NCBI GenBank assembly: GCA_023014365.1
Contig: JAEBUN010000001.1
Coordinates: 496,001 to 560,000 of the forward strand
Source of the DNA: Lepiota brunneoincarnata
Lineage: Eukaryota; Basidiomycota; Agaricomycetes; Agaricales; Agaricaceae
DNA: 64,000 nt
Direction of reading: 5' to 3'
This document shows positions 1 through 9,291 of the stretch, one piece after another. Positions within the stretch are counted from its first letter, which is position 1. The number at the start of each line of letters is the position of its first letter. The notes under the pieces were generated by a model. That model was not told where the DNA came from, did not search any database, and was given only the letters and a program-made list of their open reading frames with translations. Both the position numbers and the translations under genes were made by a program.

Positions 1-717
1 AACATGACTATCAAAGATCCACAAACAACACTAGCGGTGGCACCAAACCCACAAGAATACCGATATGCGCTATAAGCGAAATCGGACCAAGGGGCAAAGC
101 ACCACCGCTTACAACCCCCCGCCGTCATCGACTCGCCTCCAAGGACCTGATTGCTCTTTTGGTTTTTCCAACCACCTCAGCCAGTCTTGTACATTGCCCA
201 TCGATATTGTCACGTATCCTGCGCCCATCTCTTGCGAAAGCCTTAAAATAGACCCAGGCACGGACCATAAATGCCGGAACAATCGCTCAATGTTGCAACG
301 TTCACACGTCGTGACAATCATCATTAATCAGCTCGGTTGCTTCCCGCTACCATCCCATTGCAACAGTCGAGTTGAGCACTTCCCTTTCAAACACTTGCAT
401 AAACTGGAATCGTTGGCGTAGTAGTAGGATGTTCAACCGACAGGGTCAAACAACCAAACACATAATCTCCGGTATAAGTGGTAGGTCCACTTGGCCTACA
501 CTCAGTTCTATGGAGCTAATGCAGAGTAAGAGGGCCCTGGATACAACTCGGCTCGCACAACTAATGTAATGCTCAATGAACGGGCCACGGTGTCAAAGCA
601 AGGTATAGGTCCCGCGATCATTGAACATGACAGGGACACGTTTCATGCAGGTATCCAATCTTGATATTTGACCAACGGGCGACCCTGCTGAGGCTAGCAT
701 AGGTACACCACTTACAG
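1..717. other. Intergenic block shared with the other NLR units
   Basis: No gene is evident here. The block around 1-200 (starting at the CATGACTATCAAAGATCC sequence) resembles 12070-12240 and 16833-16990. The stretch around 287-490 (ACACGTCGTGACAATCATCA and what follows) resembles 12926-13085. These are pieces of the spacer DNA that was duplicated with the NLR genes. I could not find the short basic first exon or second exon of NLR-A here, although paralogs B-D have them. Either they diverged beyond recognition or the gene lost its 5' end. Confidence 0.5.
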
Positions 718-2801
718 GAAATGGGTTCTTCCAGAACGCAAGGAATACCGTGTTTAAACAGCCCGTAGTTATGGCCGACATGAGCAATAGCTCGATTACA
801 GTGATTAATAAACCAACGACAATCGTCAACCAGGGGCAGCCAGGTACGAGTCTTATCCTCTCTACAACCCGAAGGTACGGAAGCTCACCCCAGGTTGAAT
901 GTCACAGCATTGGAAGCCTTGTCGCGAGAAATGGCACAGGGAGCTGATATCGATTCTTCTGCTCGCTTCCCTCCCCCTCGATGCTATCCCGGAACGCGTA
1001 CAACTCTGACTACTAGAGCTCAAAAGTGGATCCTCGATGATCACCGTAATGAAGATATGTTTTGGCTCCGTGGGTCTGCCGGAGTTGGAAAGTCAGCAGT
1101 GGCACAGACGATCGCCGAGTTTGCTGAGGCAAGTGGTCGATTGGGGGCCGCATTTTTCTTCTCCAAGACCAATGGACGCAATCATCCTCAGCCAGTCTTC
1201 ATCACCCTTGCATACCAGCTCGCCGTGCGACTTCCGGATTACCTTGGGCTCGTAACAAAACAATTGGGCGCAGACCCGGACCTTTTAAAGAAGGCTCCTC
1301 ACGTTCGATTCAGAAAACTGATTGTCAATCCTTTAACCTCGCTCCCACCTCAGCCGAAATATCTCATCTTATTAGATGGTCTAGACGAATGCGAGGGAGA
1401 GCATGCACAATTGCATATCATTGAGCTTATCAACAACCTCATCCTTTCCCAGACCTCCGTCCCCATCATCTGGATGATATGCAGCCGACCGGAACCACAC
1501 CTTATGCGCACTTTATCCAGGGCAGATTTCGCAATACGATGTTGGAGAGAGGAATTGGATATTGATACCAAGGAGGCTCGAAGTGATACTGCAAAATTCA
1601 TTCGCGTGCGTTTTAGGGAGATACACGATGATAACAAGGACTGCGTTGAAGAAGATATGCACGGACGCTGGCCGCCCAAAGAAGCTACAGACCATATTGT
1701 TCACGCAGCATCGGGACTTTTCATATTTGCTAGTACTATACTCAAGTACATTGAGGAGTCTGAATACAAAGATCCAGACATGCGCCTCAACGAGGTCCTC
1801 GCAGTGATCCAACATTCTCATAAAACTGGGGAACACAAACCTATGAAGACTCTCGATCGTCTCTACGCTCGAATTCTTTCAGAAGTTCCTACTGATATTT
1901 GGCCAATGACACACCGCCTGCTGAAAGCCACCGCTCACCCGCCGCTTGGATCACCCGATCCCGCCCAGTATCTTTCCAACTTCCTGGGAATCACCCGTAG
2001 CAAGCTCTATGCCGCAACGCGCAAGCTCCACTCGGTCCTGCATGTACCCCTCCCCGATGAAGCAGACCTCCGCCCTTTATGCTTCTTTCATGCATCATTT
2101 CGTGATTATCTTTTGGAACCCGGTCGCTCAGGTCGATTTTCGGTTTCACCTTCAGACTTTGATTACAACGATGACATCCAAATTTCAAGCCTGCAAATTA
2201 TTAGTTCGCCCATAAGCTTCATGGCAAATAACTCGAGCGAATATTTAACTCTTCCGTCCCACACTGCCTCATCACCAATCGATCAGCTGTTGAAGGAGAA
2301 CCTGACGTGGCCTTGCCTATCTGCAGTACCAAATCGCACACTCGCAGGCAGTTTAGCGCACACTGCATATTACCTCGTCTTCAAGTCCTATTCTGCTCTT
2401 CGCACGCACGAGAACAACCATGACAAGCTAAAGAAGGTTCTCTGCACCTTCGACTTCAATTGTTTTGCTTTCCTTGACTATGCGCCATTTACAATACAGC
2501 AAGATCTTTCCGATTTTGTGTGCTGGACTCGAATGGTACGCCTGTTGTCACTATCAACCATGTATGCGCTCATGTCCTGTACATAGAGCCTCGAAGACTT
2601 GGTCAGAACATATAGTACTAGTGAGATGGACGATAGGCTTCTTTCGCACCTCCAAGAGGCGAATATTCACGTAGAGCCCTTGGTAAGCATGACCACTCTT
2701 AGCAGAACTTCGATAACTAACCTTTGCTAAAATATGCACCTAGGACTTTGATCTCATCTCTGTTCACCGGTCATTCGGAGACGCCCCCAAACTGGCATAT
2801 T

Positions 2802-3123
2802 TGTCGATGAGACATTTGCGGGGAGTATAGATAATCAAGCAGAGATTTATTACTGGAGTCCGAGGGACGAAACCTAAGTGTAAGCTACACAGCAAATAAG
2901 AGTGCTAGAACATACCTGGAGTCCGAGGGACGAAACCTAGACTCCAGGCGAGCATACGCGACGTATTTATAATACACGATTAGGAGAAAGTGAAAACATA
3001 TAGAAAACAGTGAAACTTATTACTCCTTAACTGAGGAGCCACCGTACTCAGGTGCTCCTCGCATACTCCTTGTATGACGAGCGAAACGTAACGGACAAGG
3101 TGTCCTGACATCAATCCTCGACA
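2802..3123 (-). repeat. 3' LTR of the copia element
   Basis: 322 bp. In element orientation this is the downstream LTR. The gag-pol ORF ends inside it (stop at 3111-3113), and a purine-rich GAGTGGGAG lies just before the LTR at 3124-3132 as a probable polypurine tract. A 24-bp segment, beginning CTGGAGTCCGAGGGACG, is repeated twice, 63 bp apart (2853-2876 and 2916-2939). Confidence 0.93.
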
Positions 3124-6100
3124 CTCCCACTCGACGGGACATCGAGAATGATTCCCAAACGCTCCCGAAACTTGATGAAGGCTTCGCGGGGTAAAGCTTT
3201 GGTGAAAATGTCGGCTAACATGTCTTTGGTAGACACATATTCGAGTTTAATATCGCCGCGTTCGATAACTTGGCGGATAAAGTGAAAACGTATATCGATA
3301 TGTTTGGCACGAGAGTGAGAAATCGGATTCCCAGACAGGGCAATACATCCCTGATTATCGGCGTGAATAATAGTCGCTGTTTCTTGTGGGTAGTCGAGTT
3401 CTCTAAGTAATGTTCGGAGCCAAACTGCTTCTTTGGTGGCCGTAGACGAAGCTATGTACTCGGCTTCCATCGATGACGTGGCGACAATGCTTTGTTTCTT
3501 GGAGGACCAAGAAATTGAACTCCCAGCGAGTTCAAAGACAAAACCGCTAACCGAACGCCTAGTGTCCGGATCCTGAGCCCAGCTAGCATCGCTCCAGCCA
3601 ACCAAGTTAATTTCTCCATTATTTCGGCATCCTAAAACAAGCTGGTAGTCAGCCGTTCCCTTGAGATATCGAAGAATGCGCTTAGCGGCGCTCAGATGGG
3701 GAATTCCGGGGTTGCTCGCGAATTGAGCAACAAGTCCGACCGAAAATTGAATATCAGGTCGTGTTTGCGTGGCGAAAAGAAGAGAGCCGACGAGCGAGAG
3801 ATAATGAATCCCTCGAGCATATTTTTCATAAGCTTGAACCTCGTTGACATATTGCGGACAACCAGAGTTTGACAGATCATGATTCACAACAAGGGGAGTA
3901 GTAACTGGATGTGAATCGTGCATATTAAAGCATTTGAGAATTCGGTGGATGTATGCAGTCTGGTTGAGATAAATACAGCGATGCAACCGGTCTCGAGTGA
4001 TTTGAATGCCCAGAATGTACCGGAGTTCACCAAGGTCCGTGATATCAAAGCAATCAGCAAGATTTTCCTTGAAGGAAATAATCTTACAAGAATTAGGACC
4101 CGCTACTGCCATGTCATCCACATATACCAGCACTATAAGAACAATCCTTCCATCGTTCCGTAGGATGTAGAGACAATCATCGGCAATTGTGCGAACGAAG
4201 CCAAGTTGGGATAGCGTTTCATGCAAACGTTTCTTCCATTGTCGCCCAGCTTGTTTTAAACCATATAAAGCCTTCTTCAGCTTCCAATACCGGCCTTTGT
4301 CCTGAATACCATCAACTCCCTTCGGCACTTTCATATAGATGTCCTCATCGAGATTTCCTTCGAGATAGGCCCCTACAATATCAATTTGATGGATATCAAA
4401 GTCGAGCGAAGTGGCAAGGGACAAGAACACTCGAAGGGTAGTGAGTTTCGCAACGGAGGAGAATGTTTCAGTGAAATCAATTCCCGTGATCTGTGAGAAT
4501 CCCTGGGCAACGATCCGGGCCTTGAACTTGACATGATTCCCATGCTCGTCAAGTTTACGGCGAAGGACAATTTTACTTCCCACGGCTTTCTTTCCTTCCG
4601 GCAACACATCTACTGGTTCAAAAACCCTCCTTTTTTCTAATTGAGCGTATTCAGACTGTATAACAGTCTTCCATCCTTCAGCATCAGGAGATAACATGGC
4701 TTCCTCGCAAGTTGGTTCAATATTTATGGCAACAAAAGCCATGTGCCCACTAACAAGCGCAGATTCGTTATCTTGACCATATCGCAGAGGGGGATGACGC
4801 TCGCGAGTGGGTAATTCCCTCCTAGGAAGGTTCTCCCACTTCTTCGACTTTTTCGGAGGAGGGGGGACATCTGATTCTCGAGGGGATTGAGGCGGCATGG
4901 TAAAAGGAACAGAAGGACTTCCAGGAGTCGATGATTCCTCAACGATAGATCTGTCTGGAGGTGCAGTAAGTTCTCGAGCATCTTGAGTTACTGCTGTATC
5001 CACAAATTCATCGACTTCTTCAGCTGTCGACTGTGTGAGTCCAACATCAATTGAAGCCAACTCACTTGGTGTTTCATCCTTGCTGAAGTCAACATCACGC
5101 GAGGTGATAAGTTTGCCATTTTCAAGGTCCTCAAGTCGATAGCCTTTGGTTTCATCGGTCCACCAGCCAAGTAGGTGAACACGAACAGCTCGCGATTCGA
5201 GTTTTCCATGCCGAACTTCTTTTGGTACATGAGCCCACCCAAGGGATCCAAAAATTTGAAGGTGTGATATGTTTGGCTTGCGACCAGTCCATGCCTCATA
5301 TGGTACTTTATCTTTTAAAGCCAATGTGGAGGTCAAGGAGCGGATGTAGACGGCATACATGAATGCCTCCCCCCAATACCTGACATCGATATTGGTGGCA
5401 TGGATCATACAATGCACCATTTCAAAAAAGACAGCGATCACTCGTTCAGCAATCCCATTTTGCTGAGGTGTGTATGGGGTCGTTGTTTCATGAATGATAC
5501 CATTTCGTTGACAGAATTCGTTCATTTCAGAGTTTACAAACTCGTTTCCGCTATCGGTTTGTAGACGTCATGTCTGGAGCCCTGATTGTTGTTCGAGCAT
5601 TGAAACGATATCCCGCACAGCTATACCCACATCCTCTTTGCTTTTCAGCAGTCTTCCAACTGGATAGCGACAGCTCGCCTCAACAACAACAAGGGCATAT
5701 AAGCAACCATCCCAAGTGGGGACAGGCATAGGACTGGTAAGATCCATAACAAGTAATTCCATCTTCGTATATTGAGTTTCGCTTGTGTCAGGAAGAGGAG
5801 CTCGACTTGATTTTCCATGAGCACAACTGCTACATAAGCGGTCGAATTTGCCAGGGGATTGAATTGTGAGTCCTTTCACAAGTCCACAATCAGCCATATC
5901 CTTGATTTTCCTAGGTCCAAGGTGGCCCATTCGACGGTGCCAAAGACGCATGGTTGACTCTTGAGCTATATATGCAGTATGGCCAATTGTTTCGGAGCAT
6001 AGTATCCGATACATTGTGCCTGATGTCCCAATTAATTTTGCTTGCATGAACTCCAATCTGTCGTGAACGAGAGCAAGTCCATCATTGAGTCCTTTAATTT

Positions 6101-6577
6101 GCGCACCACCATGTTGAAGAGTTCCTAGGCTGATCAAATTTACGCCTAGACATGGGATATGGAGGACACCTTCGAGAGTTAAGTCAGAATATTTTCTTGG
6201 ATTGTGCATCATTCGTATAGTGATTGATCCATGACCTTCAACAGGTACTTGATGTTGACCACCAACAGATATATGTTGTGCGTGAATCTTCTGGTAATCG
6301 GAGAATAATGCACGGTCAGCAACCATATGACAGGTTGCTGCGCTATCAAGCAAGAGGTCAAGAGGCATATCGGAAGCATGGAAGGTTGCGAAAACTTGTC
6401 CAATTTCACGACTTTTGGTAGGCTTTAATTCATCAATAGCAATGTTTGCATTACCAATATTCTTTGATTCATTTTTCAGCTTCTTCGGCTTGGTACAAGA
6501 AGGACTCCAATGGCCCTTTTCACCACAGTTGTGGCACATATCATCGGGTTTGGGTTCTCGTTTACCTTTACCCTTCC

Positions 6578-7275
6578 TGTTATGATCCGTGCTCCTTCTG
6601 TATCCAAGGATAACTGGAGACGGCCTTCAATCACTCTACAAGGTGTCCGAGATGGTTGGCCTTATAGAGCTTAGTGGATCGCGCTCAATGAGATAACGAG
6701 GGAAGACGCCAAGTTAAGGCAGAGAGGTAAACGACCGCTGTTAACAAGATTAAAGCTTGAGGCTTTAATCTCTACTTGTACAGGCCTTATATACCTATGA
6801 GGTGCTATATACTCGTTATAGGTTACTTGGCTGTTCTACTGGTCGTGCGCAGTCCTGACCATGATGCACATCCTGGCTGATGGCATCCTAGCGTTATTTA
6901 TATTACAATGAGTCAGTACTCTCGCTACTGCTGTGCGATGTTCCATCGCTTTCCTCTGACTCATAATCTTCTTCTCCCGACTGTATCTCCATGGAGTCCT
7001 CTCCGTTCTCGCTCTCCATTCTCTCAGTGCTTCCATCCGTATCGGAGGTTGGGTCGGTTGATCCATGGTTATCTTCCTCGTCCTCGGGGTATTCCAATAT
7101 ATCCTCCAAGGTTATCTCCATTCCTGCTTCTCTCGCCAGGTCCTGCATGGCGGTGTAATATTCCCCTTCCTCGTCTTCGTATTCTTGTGCCCGTAATTGG
7201 TCTGTAGTCTCCTGTACCCATCTTGTAAAGTCGAACAATAGTTCTTGTTCCTCCCGGTCTGGACTGTTCATAACA
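6578..7275 (-). repeat. Solo LTR of the Gypsy G family inside copia gag-pol
   Basis: 698 bp, TGTTATGA...TCATAACA tips, flanked by a perfect CTTCC duplication (6573-6577 and 7276-7280). It closely matches the two 710-bp LTRs of the Gypsy element at 44244-52522, including the TATA box and the AGATTAAAGC hairpin. It was left by recombination between the two LTRs of an element that inserted just before the copia zinc knuckle. Since it sits in a young copia, the G family was active recently. Confidence 0.93.
6903..7271 (-). CDS. Acidic ORF inside the solo G-family LTR
   Basis: 122 codons open from an ATG five bases inside the LTR edge. The protein begins MNSPDREEQELLFDFTRW and is very rich in Asp/Glu, with a Ser/Glu-rich tail. 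The same ORF is open in the two other LTR copies (125 aa each, 44572-44949 and 52141-52518), despite many substitutions that are often at third positions. No domain was recognised. It lies in U3, upstream of the TATA box, so a full-length element RNA would carry it only at its 3' end. Whether it is translated is unknown. Confidence 0.45.
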   Translation of the reverse strand: MNSPDREEQELLFDFTRWVQETTDQLRAQEYEDEEGEYYTAMQDLAREAGMEITLEDILEYPEDEEDNHGSTDPTSDTDGSTERMESENGEDSMEIQSGEEDYESEESDGTSHSSSESTDSL

Positions 7276-8133
7276 CTTCCATTTACCCTTTCTTTTCTTT
7301 CCTTCTCCACCACCATAACTTCCACCCGATGTGTCATTCATCCTCGAAGCAAGTGCTAGCTGCTTCACATGAAATTTCTTCTCAGATTGGTCCATTTGCT
7401 CATCGTGAGCAACTCGATCATGTATGGCAATTAATTTGGCAGTGACCATCTCGAGGGTAAGATTATTTCCTTTGTCAAGGAGGTTTTGTTTGACAACATC
7501 CCAGATATGCGAGCGTGGCAAGGATGAAAGGAGGGCGTGAATAATATGAAAATCATCAAGGGTTTGACCAGCATCCAAGATACGACAACGGATACTCAAG
7601 AAGAATCCAATATGGTCGGACATAGGTGTAGTACCATCCCATCTCTTCGAGTATAAATCTTGAAAATGATAATGGACATTGATTCCTTGACGTTGTGTAA
7701 CGTAGATCGTACGGAGGTGGTCCCACATATCCTCTGATGTCTCGAATGAGGCAATATGCTCCCGTTGAGCAAAGTCGACGGCCCCTAGAACAAGACCTTG
7801 GGCAGCATCATCTGCCCGAAGCCAACGAAGGTACTTCTCCGTGGTAGCTTCCCAGTTCTTGTAGTCCTGCGACTCAATATCGATAGGAACATCAACGCCT
7901 CCCGGGTCCTTGGCTTTGTCTTTTGCAGATGATGAGGGATCGGTCTGAGATCCTTGGGTGCTTTGAGGAGGACGGTAATGAGAGGGAGGTTTGGTGGGAC
8001 AACGTTCACGACTGGAAACGATTCCCCATAAATACTTTGCTTGAAGGGCAGCCTTCATGCTGCTGGCCCATGTGTAATAATTCGTGCCGTTCAACTTCGG
8101 AAACTGTAGAGTTTCAGAAGTAGTTTCGCTGCC

Positions 8134-8146
8134 GGGGCCCATAACC
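8134..8146 (-). other. Copia primer-binding site, half-tRNA(iMet) type
   Basis: Directly after the 5' LTR, in element orientation, the sequence is GGTTATGGGCCCC. This is complementary to the anticodon arm of eukaryotic initiator tRNA (GGGCCCAUAACC), not to a tRNA 3' CCA end. Drosophila copia is known to prime from a 5' half of tRNA(iMet) cut in the anticodon loop, and this site fits that type. The tRNA itself is not in the window, so the match rests on the known conserved sequence. Confidence 0.7.
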
Positions 8147-8468
8147 TGTCGATGAGACATTTGCGCAGAGTATAGATAATCAAGCAGAGATTTATTACTG
8201 GAGTCCGAGGGACGAAACCTAAGTGTAAGCTACACAGCAAATAAGAGTGCTAGAACATACCTGGAGTCCGAGGGACGAAACCTAGACTCCAGGCGAGCAT
8301 ACGCGACGTATTTATAATACACGATTAGGAGAAAGTGAAAACATATAGAAAACAGTGAAACTTATTACTCCTTAACTGAGGAGCCACCGTACTCAGGTGC
8401 TCCTCGCATACTCCTTGTATGACGAGCGAAACGTAACGGACAAGGTGTCCCGACGTCAATCCTCGACA
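8147..8468 (-). repeat. 5' LTR of the copia element
   Basis: 322 bp, TG...CA. It differs from the partner LTR at 2802-3123 by two bases near 8165 and two bases near 8450. A TATTATAAATAC box in element orientation could serve as promoter. The same internal 24-bp direct repeat is present. It is followed on the right by the ATATT duplication. Confidence 0.93.
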
Positions 8469-8598
8469 ATATTTCCTAATGGGATACAATGATAATACAG
8501 TCCTCGTGCTAATTGGTGGAGCAGCTAGACCTAGATTCCATTCCGTGAAATTGTCACTAGAGATCTGGCCCTCTCTGACTGAATTAGTTGATAAGTAG

Positions 8599-9291
8599 GG
8601 TAGGGGAGCTGTATAATTGAAGATTAGGAGCCATTCTTCCCCAGTCGGATATGCGGTGGGCATATTTCGACTCCTCGAGTATTGAATCACTCAGCGGTGC
8701 TGAGAGATGTTGAAATCAGCCCAGGAAGGTGAAGACGGACGATGGCATCTATTCACGAGGACAAGACAACAACGGCGGGGCGAAGAGAGGGCAGGGAGGT
8801 AAATGGGCAAGAGTACCCACTGTAGACTACGAGTATATGAGCTACTGACAATGTGATTACCAGAGGTGGTCAAGTACATCAAACATCGGCATTCCGTCAG
8901 TTTTCCAGAATCCCAAATTCCAACAAGAGAATAGTGGCTCAGTAATCTATCATCTGACCGATGCGACCCTTTACAAGCTTTTGAAGAAATGTATGATGGC
9001 CCCGCGCAGCATGCGAGGGCCCGAACCCTGGGAGTAGGTCTGGATCGATCAGGTCAAAGTTCAGTGAACCATCGGTCATCGTTGTGTCAGCTCTGCCAGT
9101 ACGACTGACTTCATTTGACATTGTTTGCATTATACCTTGAGCGCCTTCGGCATCGGACACATGATCGTGAACACAAACGGGCGTCTGTATAGCCTTCTTA
9201 ACATTCACTCTCAACGTCTCCCACCCGTTCACACTTATCGCTATCCAATCAATTGGTTGAGAATCGATCACATACACTATATCTACGTGGA
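8599..9291 (+). promoter_or_regulatory. NLR-A to NLR-B spacer with shared upstream block
   Basis: No ORF of note. From about 8980 to 9291 the sequence matches the regions in front of NLR-C (about 13745-14036) and partly NLR-D (about 17241-17424). Best conserved are AACCATCGGTCAT and the block ending ACTATATCTACGTGGAATG, which contains the start codon. This is the probable promoter and 5' leader copied with each gene. I cannot place a transcription start. Confidence 0.45.

Larger units (their letters stand above)
3111..8160 (-). pseudogene. Copia gag-pol polyprotein, interrupted
   Basis: Single gag-pol reading frame of about 1,448 codons once the 703-bp nested insertion plus one TSD (6573-7275) is left out; frame is kept exactly across that junction. 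It starts at 8160 inside the 5' LTR, or at an in-frame ATG at 8142 inside the primer-binding site. In order it shows a UBN2-like gag (LNGTNYYTW), the zinc knuckle CHNCGEKGHWSPSC, a protease with DSAATCHM, an integrase zinc region (HRRMGHL...CSSC) with TPQQNGIAER near the catalytic Glu, RT with YVDDMAVAG, and RNase H (SMEAEYIA, HADNQG). One in-frame TGA lies at 5568-5570 between the integrase catalytic Asp residues. RT and RNase H motifs look intact. Confidence 0.9.
2802..8468 (-). mobile_element. Ty1/copia LTR retrotransposon with nested solo LTR
   Basis: The element is 5,667 bp as found and about 4,964 bp without the nested insertion. Two 322-bp LTRs (2802-3123 and 8147-8468) start TG and end CA with TGTCGA/TCGACA inverted tips. 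I count four differences between them, so the insertion is young. A perfect 5-bp duplication, ATATT, flanks it at 2797-2801 and 8469-8473. Gene order on the minus strand is gag, zinc knuckle, protease, integrase, RT, RNase H, the copia order with integrase before RT. It sits in the last exon of NLR-A. One in-frame TGA and one nested solo LTR now break its single ORF. Confidence 0.95.
718..8598 (+). pseudogene. NLR-A: NACHT NTPase gene split by a copia insertion
   Basis: Predicted fungal NLR-type STAND NTPase. Readable exons are 718-843, 908-2535, 2587-2682, and a last exon 2744-2801 that continues at 8474-8598 after the retrotransposon. The first readable exon encodes a GFFQNARNTV...QPVV motif and an Asn/Thr-rich stretch ending in GQPG. 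The NACHT exon has the Walker A motif GSAGVGKSAVAQT, a Walker B LILLDGLDEC, and a late FFHASFRDYL motif usual in fungal NACHT proteins. All intron junctions are GT-AG and keep frame. If one ATATT copy is ignored, the frame runs straight across the insertion into a conserved FLMGY...EIWPSL tail and stops at 8596-8598. It is the most diverged of the four paralogs, and exons 1-2 were not found. With the insertion, the last exon is lost or replaced, so the gene is scored as broken; a shortened protein could still be made. Confidence 0.75.

Noticed and set aside
6903..7337. 144-aa ORF read as part of copia gag
   Set aside because: It crosses the solo LTR edge at 7275. The part right of the edge is copia in another frame and the rest is the LTR ORF, so the fusion is an artefact of the insertion.
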